Shown: positions 13,401-28,075 of the stretch, one piece after another
Layout of the letters: each line of letters opens with the position of its first letter
Numbering within the stretch: the stretch's first letter is position 1
NCBI GenBank assembly: GCA_016802295.1
Contig: JAESIW010000020.1
Location: forward strand, 4,379,710-4,443,709
From: Brachionus rotundiformis
Taxonomy: Eukaryota > Rotifera > Eurotatoria > Ploima > Brachionidae
Direction of reading: 5' to 3'
DNA length: 64,000 nucleotides
The notes under the pieces: model-generated
Told to the model about the DNA's origin: nothing
Seen by the model: the letters and a program-made list of their open reading frames with translations, nothing else
Database searches by the model: none
Position numbers and translations under genes: made by a program

Positions 13401-16400
13401 CTCAATTAAATCTCGGCTCATGTCACGCAGGCTAATGAACCTGTGTGTTTTGCCTTCAATTTCAGTCATTCGCTCCTGATGCAAATTGATCGCAGTCTCG
13501 GCCTCGCTGAGACTGCTTGGTTCGCCTTGCTGCTGAATTCTGTTACCCATATCCCATATCCACCACTTAAGATCCTTATACTCGACCATAAACTTCTGGT
13601 AAAAATAGCTTGACTCTAATTTGGCTGTTTTTTGCTCAACTAAATTGTTTAAGTTCATCCAATTTTGAATTACATGATCAAATTTATTTATCACGTCATT
13701 TGATGAAGATTTTTGTATATTTGTTTCGTTTTTAACCTGTTCAAGCTTTTCCTCAATCGGACTAAGCTCCGATTTTAGATCGTTCAATTTACTTTGTGCC
13801 ACTTGTACTGAGTCAAGATTTTTGTGCTCCACGTCTACCTGCAAGACACTAATTTTTTCCAATATTCGTTGGTCAATATCGTCCAAGTCGCGCATCAATA
13901 AATGAATGTCCAATTCAATGATCAATTTCTGCCTGTAATTCTCAATGCCGGACTTGATCATCTCTGACCTATTGATCAATCTGTCATTCTTTTCAGCTAC
14001 CATTTCTTGGTCTGTTCTTCCCAAGCGAACTAATTTATTTCCCATTTCAATAACCTGTTTCAGCTTGTCCTCATGCTTTGGTGATGTAGTGTCCTCAACT
14101 TTTTTCAACAAGACAATACAATGCTCATAGTCGCGACCAGTGTCACCATTTTGTATCATTAGCTCTTTATCTTTGAGCCAGTCTTCCAATTTTTCCAATT
14201 CATCATTGAACTCCAAAATGTCCTTGGCTTCTTCGAACTCTTTTTCGCGCTCATTTAATTCATATGCAAGTGCTTGCCACTTTTTGTTCAAATTTTCCAA
14301 AGTGTTTTGCATTAGCTGCTTGCTGACGAATTTGTTCGAATTTAGCTGGTCTTTACCGCGCTGATTTAACTGTGTATACCTGACAAAGTTGGATTCTATT
14401 TCGCTTCTAAGCGCCTTTTGCTTCTGGAAAAGCTTGACCTTATCCGAAAGAGCTGATGCCGATGACTTTTGGCACAAGCTTTTTGCACTTCTTATTCTAT
14501 CTTCTATCCACTTGTCAAACTCGTCTGCGTCTCTATACAATTGGAAAAACTTCAATGTATCATTCAACTGAGTAGTTCGTCGCCTGCACCATTCTCTCAA
14601 ATCATTCTCTTTTTTTAAAATCAAATTCAAAATTTCTCTCAATTTTGGCATTTCATTATGGCCATATATTTCCACCTCTTGGCTATTAATCTTGGCCGAT
14701 TCTTTTTCCAACAATTGAGCACCTTTCTTTTTCAAATCAATCGCTTTTTCCAAAGATTGTTTTTCAATTTTTTTCTCCAAATTTTCATTATTTTTGACAG
14801 CACACTCCAAATCTTCAACAATCAAGATGGTCATTTTGTTCAATTTTTGCTCAAGTTCATTAAAAGATTTGGTCAAGATTGATTCTTGTGAATTAATGAG
14901 TGATACCAATTGACCAACATCCCGATAAAACTCGTGACACTCATTCTGAGAATCAAGCATCCTGTTTTTCAGCGTCCAAAGCTCAATTAAACTCTCTCTA
15001 TTATTCATTACATCATTTGTTATGACCAGAATATCCTTTGAATGTGGATTGTCTTTTTTTTGACCAATTTCAATGCACAAATCTTCCAATTTTTTGAACA
15101 TGTCATCTCTTTGTGATATTTCTGATCTCAGATTGTTGTGCTCCTCCTTCATTTGAAGCACTGAATACACATCTGATGGCTGGATAAAAGACATTAGGGC
15201 AGTGCGAGTTTGGTCCATCCATCTGTTCAGGTCCCTTGACTGGACTAGAAACTTGTGATAGTCTTTAGAATGATTCAAATCTCTGGTTCTTTTTTCACTT
15301 TTCAATTTTAAACTATTAAATCTATCAATTAAATCATTCATTTCGGACAGAATAGACTCCTCAGTGTCACCTTGATGCTTGGCACGCAAAATTTCGCTCT
15401 CTTTATTCAACTCGTTGAGGTGAATTTTGAGAGTAAATAATTCTTCCATATAAGTTTGGTGTTTGCGTACCAAAAATTCGCAAGAGTTTAAATCTTTGCC
15501 AAGATCGGTGGCAAAACTTGCCTCTTTTTCACTTATTCGTCTATTTAGGTCTTGGGCGTCTTTGTTAAAGCGGTGTATGTCCCCAGCTGAGTTTAGGAGA
15601 GCTTCTCGTTGAGCCAACTCGTTCAACAGTTGGTCATGAGTTGCCTTAAGCTCGTCATTTCTCTTGTAGATAAATTTAGAGTCTGCGGTTTTGGTATTCA
15701 ATATATCGCTAGCTCGCTGTCTTAAGCGATCGTATTTTGCAGTGCCAAGGTTTACTTCATCTTTAAGCAAGTCAAATTTATCACTTATTAGAATCAAATG
15801 CTCAAAGTCATATCCTAAATCTTCTGATTGAGCTTGGACCCGTTTTTCGCTCATCCATTTCATAAATTCCGAGCTCTCTCGATCAAACTCCAAAGCCTCT
15901 AGTTTTTGAGATAAATCTTTCTTTCTCAAATCACTTTCAGTTAACATTTCATCCACTCTACCCTTGGCTTGGTCAATTTTAGACTTGACCAAATTATTAC
16001 ACGGTTTTTTTTGTTCCAGTAAAACCACAATCTCATTTAAATCATGATCAAAATGGTTCAACTTTGTCAAATATTTATTTATGGTTGACTCATTGGTATT
16101 TTCGATCAAGCAGTTGACTAAAATTGGCATTTTTTCATTCAACGAAATGTCTATTTGATTAAGCTCTTCTAGCTGTTCTTGTTCAATAAGGCATTCGGAC
16201 ACTTGGGATTGTTTCTGGATCATATAAGCCTCAAGAGCAGCCCATTTGGAATCAATTTCAGTTAACTTTTGCTCTAAGTTAGCAGTTGATGGTATTTGGC
16301 TGTCAAGCATAGTTTGGCTTTTCTCTACTAGACCATCATAAATTGCTTTGTGGTTGGTGACCCGAATTCGGTCCAATTCGGCCAATTTTTTGCTTATATT

Positions 16401-19400
16401 CTTTGCTTCGAATAAGGTTTGTGGCATATTCTGAGTAAGCAAATCAATTTGCTTGCTATTCTGATCAATCCATTGTATCTCCTGATCCAAATCGAATATC
16501 ATTTGTTGTACACTGTACTCTAATTCAAGACTTTTTTCCTTTTCTTCAATTAATGGATTAAGTAGATTGTAAGAGGCAATATGAGCCCTGAGAGCGTTTT
16601 TGAACTCTTGTTGTGGATTTGCATTCTCTTTATTGCCTAAAGGCGATGCACTATCTTTGTTCATGTCATTTAATAATTCTATTTCCATGGCAATTTGTTT
16701 TTTTAGCTCGATATGCTTTTTGAGAGCTTTTTTAGAAGATCTAAGATCAGTATTGGCGTAATTTTTGCTCAATTCATTCTCTAAGCCTTTAACTCTATTC
16801 TCCACATCATTTATCTTCAAATTCATTTCAGCTTTATCCTTAGCTTTTAGCAGCTCTTTGCCTTTTAGTTTGGAAAAATTTTCCAAATCAAGCCAATTTT
16901 TCTCCACAACACTAATCAACTCCTGGACCTTGTCATTGACAATTGACTTAGACAAACGAGCACCATCCACAATAAGCCTGTCAAGCCTAGTCCTATTCGA
17001 AATCAATTCCTTTTCAATTGCTTCATGTTTGTTCAAAGACTTTTCCAAATGAGTCAATGAAGCCGATTCGGCATTGGCATTTTCCATTATGGACTGTCTT
17101 TCTGCAATCCAACAGTTCAAATCATCGCATTGTATCTTAAATTCATAGAATTCTTTCGATTTGGCCAATTTGTTTTTTCGATCCAAAGCACTTTGCTTTA
17201 GCTTTTGCCTCTTAACTGTCAATGAATGAAAAATTTGCTCCATTTCTTCAATGGCAAAATGTTTATTTGCTTTTAGTTTTGTGAATTGGTCAGCCAGAAT
17301 TTTCATTTTGTCATCTTGAGCATTAAGCTTAGCTATGAATTCATCATGACGCTTTTGTAGTGCATCTACATTACTCGACGAGCTGCCCACGTCGTCGAAT
17401 TGTAGATATGCCTCTTGGTCCTGCATTAAAAGCTCCATTCCCGAAGCATCTTGTTTAAATTTTAAATATTTTTGAAAGTCATCCAAATATTTGCTCTTGT
17501 CTTCCAAAATATTGTTGGTATCATATTTAATGGTAGTCACGTGACTCAAATTCGAGTTTATCTTTTCAACACTACCGGCAACTCCGCGTTTTGCCAATAA
17601 ATTTTGACCAAGCTCTTTCAGACCATTAAATTTAAACAACAGTTCAGCTTTAAACTCTGCTTCCAATTCATTAAACTTTTTCTTCATTTCCTCATGTTGC
17701 TTCAAGTCTCTTGGCTCTGTCAAATCGTTCAGTTGACCAACAAGACTGGCGCAGGCTATTTTAAAATCTTCCAATTCATTTTCAAAACGCTGTAGACCAT
17801 GCTTTTCGTCCAATTTAGCTTTGCGATTTTTAACCTCCTCTTGCAACTTGAACCACTGGTTATTAACAATCTCTTGTTTTTTACCAACATTTATTTTTTC
17901 CTGAGGAAAATACTTGCTCACTTCTTCTGCAGTTTCTTTCAGATTTGTCATATTTTTCTCAATAGGACCAAGTTCTCTTTCCATTTTTTCCTGTTTTTTT
18001 TGCAAAGCTCGGACAGTTCGAACATCATTTTCATCACCGACCTCTTCTTTTTGCAAAGCGATTAGCTTTTCTTTGACCAAATCACTCACATCCGCATACA
18101 AACTATTATATTTTTCAATGCATTGAAAAGCTTTGATTGAATTGTCCCATGTTTTTTTAAGTTCCAAAAGTTTCTGATAATCAACACCAAGTGCGCTTTG
18201 TTTTTGCTTTATTTCGCCATGTGACATCGCTTTTTTGGATGTTTCTATCACATAAGTCAATTTTTTACTAACCAATTCTTCGGATAGCTTTTCGATTTGA
18301 GCATACTCGTTCTGATATGCCAAAAAATCGGTAATAAAATTTTGATAGAGGCGCTTAGAGGAGTCAGGATTTTCCAGCAGTGATTCTTGATTGCTCAAGC
18401 TCATTTCTTCTAGCTTTTCTTTAACCCACTTGCTGAACTCTTCATATTTTCTTAACCATTTATAAAATGTTATTGTATTGTCAAGCTGTTTCCGGCGTTC
18501 AATTGCCGAATTCAATAGCTGGTTGAACATGAACTTAATGTCAGCTTGTCTTTTCTGCAAATTTTCTGTGTCCAAATGCTGAAGTTGTCTTGGCTGAATA
18601 CTGGTGGTCTTGCGTCTTAGGATAGAACCTTTTTTTTTCTTGTCACTCTTGAGCGTGTGAATTACCGGGTTTGGTTTTCGTACAACTTTTTCCACTTTGA
18701 CTACTTGTGGTCTTTTAACCAACCTTTTTTGCTGCTTAGAAAAAGAGTGAATGCCAAGTTCTTTGACATAATTAGCCGGCGCGTAACCCTCTGAGCCGTT
18801 CGGCTTTTCCAACAGCCACCAATCATTGTTTGTCTTTTCTTTAAGCTCCATTATTTCTCCTTTTTGAATGGAAAAATGTTTGCTGCTAAACGGGTACAGG
18901 GCTTTAACACAATTGGTATTTATCATTACATTTACCAATTCTGCTACTTCTTTTTCAACTATTTCGTCCACATAATCAACTTCTTCTATAAAAGAGCCTA
19001 CATTGGACAAATCTGAATCTGAGTCTTCTATTTCCTCAGTGTCTGTGGGAATTTCTCCTGTTGATGCCAAGGCATTTCTTTTTTGATTTTTCATCAATTG
19101 CTGCTTTATTTCAGCAGGAAATGAACTAAAGCGTCTATTGCCAATTAGAACATCAGTAATCTCGGTCAAGCGTCTAATCTCTGCTTCGTAAGCTTTTATT
19201 TCCTCTTGTATGCGCAGATGTCTGTTTTGAAGTACTTGGGCACTAACTTCATCTTTGCCACAATCACTGTTCAACGAAACCAAAGCCATCTTATCCTTCA
19301 TCCAATATTCAGCCTCATTGGCGTCGGCAAAATATTGCTGGGACGAGAAAGAGTCTTCAAGCAAGGATTTTCTTTTTGCAGCTTGTTCTTTTAATTGCTT

Positions 19401-21918
19401 GATCAGGTCTTGTATTCTTGATATTCGGTCAGCTATGCTTTTGGTCTCAGCGTGTCCAAATTGCTGGGCATTCAATATATTTTCGCCTTGAGAAACAATC
19501 TTGTCAATTCTGGGAGAGCGAAACTTAATCTCATCTTCTAGTTGTTCATGCTTATTGATTAAAATCTGAGTTGAGCCTAGATCATGTCCAGCATCGTTGG
19601 ACTTGACTACGCGTATTTTTTCCTGTATCCATAGAATTTCTTCATCTGTTTCTTCAAGAAACTTGAGATAGTCACGGTGTTCATTTAAATAGCGGCGTCG
19701 TTCGCCACATAGAACATTAATCAAATCGAATGCTTTGTTGAGGGCAGTTAATTTTTCTTTGACCAATTGTGCCTCATTGTTCAATGTCTTGGAAGTATTT
19801 TCACTAATGCTGTTATTTGGAGAGGAAGATCGCATCGACTGTGAAGAGACAATCGATGAAGCTGATGAATTGGATAGATTGGATCTGGTAAATTGATGTG
19901 CTCTTCGATTCACACTTTTTAAATGTTGGTTAATTCCAGCAATCTGGGATTCCAGAATTCCATGCTTGGTTAATAATTCATCAGCATCAAGTAAATATTC
20001 TCCAAAGTCTTTTGATTGGAATGCTTTCTTTAAAACAATTAAAAAAAGTTAATATTGATGGAATTATTTTTTTCTATCTAAATTTAAATTCAACTTAGAT
20101 AAGAAAATTTTTATTTAGAATAAACTTTATAAAAGACAAAAGACAAAGTTATTCTAAAACTTTAAGCCTAGATAAATACCTCTAAATCAAGCATCTCATT
20201 TTTAAGACTTTCCATCTCTTGGAACAAAAATTCCAATTCTTGGAATGAAGCCATTGAAGCTTTTCTTTTTTCGAATTGATCAACCAAATTATTGAAAGCT
20301 GATTGAATTTCTTGATTGCGTTTGTGAACGGTATCTTTGGAATAGTAGTACTCTTGGATTAATTCTTGAGCCAATTGATCAAGATTTTTGAACCGATCTG
20401 ACCCGGCATTAAAATCAGCACTTAGTGCCTCTAGTTTTTTAAAAGTGCCGTCTAATTGGGACGAGCTCGAAAATGAAGACGAATTGCTCAAAATTTTGGC
20501 CATTTCACTTATCCAATCTTCTCTCAACTTGGCTTTTTTGTCAAATTTATCATACATTTGTTCAAGTTTTTCTTGTCGATGTAGCTCTCTTTTCAAAGCC
20601 ATTTCTCTCTGGTGTTCGACTTGTTCCAATTTTGACCAAGCATTTTCCAAATCACTGATGCTTTTTCCTTCTGGCGGAGTATAATTTGGATGACTTTGGG
20701 CGTTTAATTTCATGTTTATACTGTAATAATTTGCCTCAATCGAAATTTTCTGTCTACATTTTGGAGGCTTATCTATAGCCATATACTCTTTATTAAATAT
20801 GAGCATTAGCGATTTAATTCCTGGCAATGTATTTGGAAATTCAGAATTGCTTAAATCGCGGATACTTTTGTTTATCCAATTCATTAAATTGTCCACATCG
20901 TTTTCATAAATTTCTTTCAATCGGTCAATATCCATCAAATAGTCAACTATTTTTCCAATTCGCTTACCACCTACAGCTTCGTTCTTCATCTTAGCAAATG
21001 CGTGATAGTAGTAGGAAACATAAGTTAGAATGGACTTTTCGTCCGGTCTGTCAACATCGATATCCTCAGGATCCAATAATTTTGCTATTCCAAGATACTT
21101 TTGTGCTTGTTCGAAAGCATTGTTTAAATTGGCAAAATTATCATTTGGATCAAGCGAATTAAAATTAATAAGGTCTGGTCTTTGGGAATGTATGAGGGCA
21201 TTGAAAGCAAGACCATTTCTCCAACTATTCGAAAAGTCGACTATTTTAACCCCTTGGTAGCCGGCTGTTTTTCTTTGGCACCACAAAAGCAATGCTTCTT
21301 TAGCACTTCGTTTCTCTTGCGAGTCATCTTCGACTTCAATTTCAATATCTTGAATTTGAAATCTTAAAATTATGGTCCAAATAAGACCTAAAATGAGAGT
21401 CGGATTTCCCGACACAATGTCTTCAGCTCCAATACTTTCTAATTTTATCTTTAATTTTAATTTTATAATTTTAAATAATCAAAAATTTTCTGGTCTATTG
21501 ATTTACTTTGCTTTGTACAAAATTTAATGCTTTATTAACATTTTCTATTTTTTGCACTTTGAGTCTGCCTTGATTTGGTTTTCCCAATTTTTCGCCTGAA
21601 ATAACTTCTAACAACTTAATTAAACGCTTTCCGTCCTCCAAATCCTTGAACAGGTTGTCGATTTCCATTCCAAACTATAAATGTTTTTTAGGCAAACCAA
21701 AGTAAAATGTAAATTTACCTTTGAAAGGAATGAATTGCACCATTTGGTAAAAGTTTTCTTTTGGACATTGATACGTTCAAGTTGAAGAGTTTTGATTCGA
21801 CTTAGTTCGAAATCTTTATTTTGTTCAGCATGATTCTTGTTGAATAATATTTAAAATTAAAAATTAAAAAACCACTTCATCTTACATAATTTGTAGTCGG
21901 ATCTCGAAAATTAGACAT
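7467..21918 (-). CDS. SPTBN5: Beta-heavy spectrin (karst/SPTBN5-like)
   Basis: Giant apical membrane-skeleton protein that crosslinks actin and pairs with alpha-spectrin. Nine exons: 21918..21886, 21835..21719, 21674..21507, 21448..20180, 20027..10022, 9798..9535, 9463..9179, 8914..8282, 7630..7467. The sum is 12939 nt, exactly in frame, giving 4312 aa; fly karst and worm SMA-1 are near 4000. Domains: tandem calponin-homology actin-binding domain (about residues 30-260; DNLFKDLEDGKRLIKLLEV and later GLAFNALIH); roughly 30 spectrin repeats estimated from length; an SH3 domain near residues 900-955 (ALYPFSSKHF to GYAPANYVKEL), the insertion that defines beta-heavy spectrin; a Lys/Arg-rich linker; and a PH domain near 3840-3950 split by the 10022/9798 intron (LMRKQEYQKGGQRAPIRG, then HVETADGAEYLF). 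A Ser/Pro-rich tail of about 360 aa ends in a basic stretch (KKNLLDTLFGKKKG). Exon 5 alone is about 10 kb. Confidence 0.95.
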
Positions 21919-24900
21919 TTTGTCGACCCCTATTTAGTTTAATGTTTTCACTGGGTCTTATATCTAAATTGTATTAAAAAAATGTTGTCTTTTTAAATAG
22001 AATATTTAAAAACATAAGTTTAAAATTTTTTATAAATTCAAGTCATATTTTAATTATTATAAAAAATCAAATTATGCTTTAAAATTGCCCGATAAAAAAT
22101 TATCTGAAAGAAATATTATAATAAATAGCGTTTTAATTTTATGGTCAAATGAAACTTATTTTCCCTAATTAAAAAAATTATCAGCATTTGAAAATTTAAG
22201 TATTTTTATATTGGTTTTCAAATTTTAGTTAGTCATCTATTATTACAAAATTCACCTGTAAAAAGTTTTTATAAACTTTGATGAATTATTTTTATTAAAT
22301 TAAAATGAAATCAAATAAGTTCTTAAAATTTCTTTAATTAAAATCTATGAATAAGGGCTTTGTTTTTTTAAATTTTTTCACGTCGATCCACATAACTAAG
22401 TTGAAAATGAATTACTAATTTAGCTTTTTTTTCTTTTACTAATTAAGGCTAACAAAAATCTTAAATGTAATAAAAATTTTAACATTTGACAATGAGTAAA
22501 CTTTAAATTTATCTTGAAGGTAAACTAGAAATGTTTTATTCAATGGAATAGCTTTTAAAAGAAGCACATTCGGCCAAACTTGACTGCCAATTTTTTGAGG
22601 ATTTAATAGGCGAAAGATTCAAGAAAAAAAAAGCCTAATGATAATTTTTGTCACTACAATCAACCAAATTTTTTCTCTTAACAACAAAAAAATGGCTAGA
22701 CACAAACTTTAAAGTTTGAATGAGATTTGTGAAGATTTTCAATTGAAAAATTTGCAATTTTTTGATAATAAAATCTTAAATATCAAATTTTAAACCGGTT
22801 ATGGGATTTAGGTGATAATTCACATTAATCACAGTTTAAATATTCGAAAAAAAACTCAAACTTTGAGTATTAGTGAAATAAAAGCTTAGCTTACCAATAT
22901 AATGAGTCCGAATTTTGTTTACTTGAAACAATTAGCCCTCAAAATGAGTCTAATGACGAAAAGAAACTTTTTCATTATTTCTTTATTAAATTTCAAAATA
23001 TTTGCTCTTAATTAATATATCGTGTTCATATTTGAATTAGTTAATCTAAACGCCAAAAAATTCAATTATTTCTCTAAAAGCTACGCTTAACTTTTTATTT
23101 TTTTCATTAGAATTTATAAATAAATTAAAATTAAATTATCTTCATAGATAACATCCTACTACATCGGAGCATTGTCTTTTGAATTGATTTATCATTCATC
23201 TTTTGATAAGAATTTTTGTGTGGGTTTAAACTAAATAAAATAAATTCATAATATAAAATTCTAAGTGATATTTTTATTAAGTAAATCAATTTAAAAAAGA
23301 TTCCATTGACACTAATGAACTCTGTCAGCAGAAATACCTGTTAAGTAAATAGCGAAACGTTCAACCTAGTTTAGAACTAGAAAAATTAGGTATTATCAAG
23401 TATTTTCAAGTGTTTCGTTGAGTTTAGTTAAATAGACCACTGAAATTAAATATTTTAGAAATAAAAGTCCATTCATTTTAGCTAAATGCTAGCCATATGT
23501 CCATTTTTATCAAGTAAACGACCCGATTTGTTAGATTTTATTAACTGAGCTAATAAATTTTGAAACATGATATTATTTTTCCTTTAAGAATATAAATTAA
23601 GTTTAAATGATTAGCAATATTTTTGAGTGGTATATAATATATAAAAATAGTGCTTTTATTACGTAAAATCAAATATTTGCCAATCTGATTACTAGCTTTT
23701 CAGAAAAACTTCCGACTGGAACTTTTATAATTTTTATATGCATGAATTAAAAAAAATAAAAATGAATTTAATGCTATTTTTTCGGCTAGGAAATTTTTTT
23801 TGGCACATTTTGCCAAACAAAAAGTCTTCTTCCAACTATTTGAAAAAGAAAACAAAAACTTAGACTTAAATTTTTATTTCAGAAAAAATATCTATATCGG
23901 TATCACATTTTATCTATAATGGATGCTATCAACATAACAGACTATAGCCATGCAAAAAGCTTAAATGACAATCATAAACCCATTCGTTAATAAAAAATTT
24001 TATTATGGCCATAAAAATTGATTTGAATATGTTTAGAAACGAATTAACTTAAAAGACCTAAAAACACAAAATTAAATTCTTAATAAGTCTAAATTGGAAA
24101 AATATTTTATTAAGAGTGTTTTTTTAAATATTTGGCAAATATCGATTTATTCTTATAATCACTTAGTGCTAGTTTACTTAAGAGATTTTGCATTGACCAT
24201 CGATATACTTTGATAAACAGCTCTTAATGCAAAAATAATGTCTAATGGATTTCTTATTTCAATATACAGATTTGTTCTTTTGTCTTGACCTACTTAAAAT
24301 TTTAAACCTTTTTTTTAAAAGGTAAATTTCCGTATTGAAAATGATCAGCGACCTTCAATTTTAATTTAAAAAATATATACTTCCTTGTATCGAATATCAA
24401 ATAGATATTTTTTAAAAATTGTTTGAATAGAGCTCTTCAAAACCAATTGAAGTTTATCGCACAAAGCCCACCCAAATTGACCTGTTGCACTCATTCGGAA
24501 AATTTTAATTCATACATACTTATTTATTTATTTTTATAATTATTTAAAAGTGATTAATCATACAAAAGTTATAAAAAAAACTTTTTCTCTATAATAAAAA
24601 TCTACTAGCAAGAACAAGCTTGTTTAGCGTAAATCAAGTGATCTTATTTTTTTATTTTAGATAAATAATAATTAAATTCTGACAAAAATTTTACATCTAG
24701 TTGCCTAAATTAGTCGAATAAGAAAAAAGAAAAAGAATTTTTAAAAAGTCTTATTTTAAATTCACCTTTTATTTTATTTGAATAAAAATAATTCAAATAT
24801 ATTATTTAGCACTGGTTTTACCTGATGTAATAATCCTATTTAAATTTGATTAGGGATTCAAATGTGATTATATTCAAACCCGACTTTAAAAAACTTAACA

Positions 24901-27450
24901 GTATTATCTAGATTTTTGAAGTCTTGTTCGGTTTAATTATCTAAAAATAAATATATTTAATAAGATTAAAGCTGTCATTTAAATAAACTTATCTACTCTT
25001 TCCTACATATTTTTATTAATTAAAAATCTAATAATTAAATTTTCTCAATTCAAATTGAAACTTTTGTCTTAAATTTGTAAATATATTAAATTATAAATAT
25101 CAATAGTCTTATTATTTTAAAAACTTGTATAAACTTAGAGAAATTATTTAAATAGAAGCTTGAAATGAAAATAAATCAAATTAATTGTCCGAGATTCAAG
25201 CAAATTGGAAATTTTTTAAAGTAAACAAAATACTCAAGAGGTGTAACATACAAATTTTCTTTATTGTTTTTTTTTTGACAAAATAAAGCAAAATATTTTT
25301 TCAAAGATAAACAAAATTTTTAATGTTATCCTGATTTACAAACGTGATTAAATTTCATCAAAATTGAAAACAAAATTAGCACAATTCGTCAAACTTTTAT
25401 CTTAGAACGTGCTTAATTAAAATAATTTTGAGTGCTCTTGGACCAACTTTGAGCTGAGCTTGGATGGCTTCAGCGAATAATGTCAACAAAAGTTGGAAAG
25501 TTGTAGACAATTTTTCTTTCTAAATTGATCAACTTAATTGGGCTTTAAAAAGCAGAAAAAGGGAGTTTTAGTGTTTTTCGAAGTTGAGGCTAATCAATGC
25601 AAAAAAAGTCATGTTGAAAATATTGAAACTTAATTTGGTACAAACAAAAAAATTGGTTCAATATTTACAAAAGGATATAATTTACCAAAGATAATTACAA
25701 TTATACCAAGATCTTAGGATACTCATTTAAATGACAAAAAGATAAATCTTACTCGAACAAAAAAAGCATATTTACCTATGAAATTTGAATTTTAACTTAA
25801 CCTATTTAAAAAAAAAAAGTTGATAGATTATCAAAATTACAAAAAACTCTTGAATAGGAAAAAATATAGAGAGACAGTTCGAACAATGTCTCGAGGCTTT
25901 TTAAATAGAATATAAAAAATTATCTTAATAAGTAAATCTGAACTGATCTTATCGAACATTGTTATTTTATTTTAACTAGACAAATTTTTGTTTATTCTAA
26001 ATTACAAGTTTTATTCCGCTTTTATGAGTTTGTTAAGCTAAAAATATAATTTATTTTGATAGTAAAGGTAAATTATATGAACGAAATAGTTCGCCATTTT
26101 AAATTACTTTTATACGTTAAATCAGCAGGGAAATAAAATTGACAAGGTCAGTTTTATTTTTACTCTTTCTTATAATAATAAATATACTATTTGTTTTTTT
26201 TCCTATTCACTTAAATTTTTATTTGCTTTTATTTTTTAATACACAACTTTTAAAAGTGGTTGAAAAAATTGTAACAAAGAAGCAGCAGGTCAAATTTTTT
26301 AATTTTCAAAAAAGTTTTTAGGCAAAAAGATTTTAATTGTATGATTTTTTATAATAAAAAGAAATTCAAATATATTAAAGCGCAAAAATTCTCACCTTTT
26401 TGAAACAATAATGTGAAAGCAAATAATTATATAAAGCTAATAAACTTGATTTTATAATAAATAATGAAACTGATAGAACTTTCTAAGGTTTAATTTCATA
26501 AAAATTCTATTTTGTCAATAAATTTAATTATTAATATTCAATCTTTTATTTAAAAATTTGACTTAAAGGATAACCAATTAATAATATTTCAATAAATAAT
26601 CTGATTAAAATGTCTCTAGTCTATCCTTAGAAAAAAAACAACTCTCAGAAGGGATAACATTGAATTATTCCAATTTTGGTTTATTATGTGTGACAAATTT
26701 AAGAATATTTAAAAAAAAAATTTTAACTTTGAGAAATTTATACCAATACTTAATACAAAAGTTTAGTATAAATGGATCTGAAGATTGAAAAATTGGTGAA
26801 AGGAATAAATTATGCACAAAGTTTATGTGGAGCCTAAATGATCAGAAACTTGTTTGAGAAATCAAAAAAAGGTGACAATGCAGAATCATGGAATAAATTG
26901 ACCAAGAAAACAGTAACTGCGAAAATGATTAACAGTTTCAAAGCTCGAATTGATTTTGAAATTTTAATTCTAAAATAAGGACTGGAAGACTTTTCTTTTG
27001 TAAAATTTGAAATCTTTGTATTGTTCAAAATGATTCCTACTGAAAAATAGATAAATTAGGATATAAAACATTTTGTTGACCAGTATTTTTTGTTAAGTAT
27101 TTGTTCAAAAATCTAAAAAAACAAAAAAAATAAAATAAAATTTATCTATCTAATTTTATTTTGTTGATAATTGGAATCTTTTTAAAAAAAATTGTTTTGA
27201 TGTTCAAATATATAAATTTTTGTTATCAATCAAATATTGCCAAAAGCCTTTTTAATCTATTTTTAAATATTAATTATTTTTTAAACAATTTATATTTTTA
27301 GAATTATTTTATCTATTCATTTATTGTATATTTAGGAATGCCTCTGCGTTAGATGGAAAATTTCAAAGACCTTGATTCGCGGATTTAATGATCTTAATAT
27401 CACAGGTAGAAGGCCATATGGAGGAACAAGAAGCTGAAACGCAACACTAG
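21919..27450. other. 5.5-kb AT-rich, gene-poor region
   Basis: No exon block, RNA gene or intact open frame recognised on either strand. The first few hundred bases should contain the spectrin promoter and 5' UTR. Small frames at 26139-26321 (+) and 26834-27028 (-) look like chance. Confidence 0.5.
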
Positions 27451-27454
27451 TATG

Positions 27455-28075
27455 TTGTTCTGGCATTAAAAACAGAGCTCATTTTCATTAACAAAGAACT
27501 AAATGTACAAATTTTTGTTGGAGATAAACACCTTAAATGAAGGCTTTTCATATTTATTTAGGAAGCGTATTTAACATTATTATAAATGGAGACTACCAAG
27601 AAAACATTGAAAGCAGATAAACGAAGGCTAGAACTGCATTCTAATATGTTGAGATGGTCATCCCTTAGACTGAGAACCAAATTACATCTTTATACTACGG
27701 ATCTGGATGTTGGACAATGAATGATTGCGACCTTCAAAAAATCGGAGTTTTTCATAACAATTGTCCATGAGTAATTTTGAGTCTTCTATTCTACAAACGA
27801 GGAACTTAGTTGAAACAAGGACCGAGCTGATCTAGCAAAATGCACATAAAACGACTCAAGTGCCTTGTACATACATTCAGAATGCTAAGAGACAGAATTT
27901 ACAGAGTTGTATTATTTTTGCCAACTCAAATAAAGAGAAGTGCTTATGATTAAAGGCTGAAGATGATCTGGAGCAGAACAATTGAAAGAGATCTGAAAGA
28001 AATGAAATTATCGCTTAGGATAGGGTAGAATGGAGAGGACATATGTTTCACATGGACTAGAAGATACAAATGGAA
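27455..28075 (+). mobile_element. Decayed non-LTR retrotransposon fragment (C-terminal part of reverse transcriptase ORF)
   Basis: Reading through stops and frameshifts gives a clear order of LINE-type landmarks: KTELIFINKELNVQIFVGD near 27467; then YLGSVFNIII with a diverged NIESR and TKARTAF near 27560-27640; then YYGSGCWTMNDCDLQKIG near 27695-27740; and near 27960-28020 IWSRTIERDLKEMKLSL. These match the usual C-terminal order of the RT palm end, the YLGS block, the LLYGxExWT block and the terminal W-RT-E-DLKE block. At least five in-frame stops break it, so it is a dead copy. No target-site duplication or 3' tail was identified. Confidence 0.75.

Noticed and set aside
10734..19491. Many plus-strand frames of 60-102 codons opposite the spectrin exon
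   Set aside because: Antisense shadows of a long coding exon, with no independent motif.
26834..27028. Minus-strand 64-codon frame with a hydrophobic segment
   Set aside because: No splice context, homology or composition signal; chance frame in AT-rich DNA.
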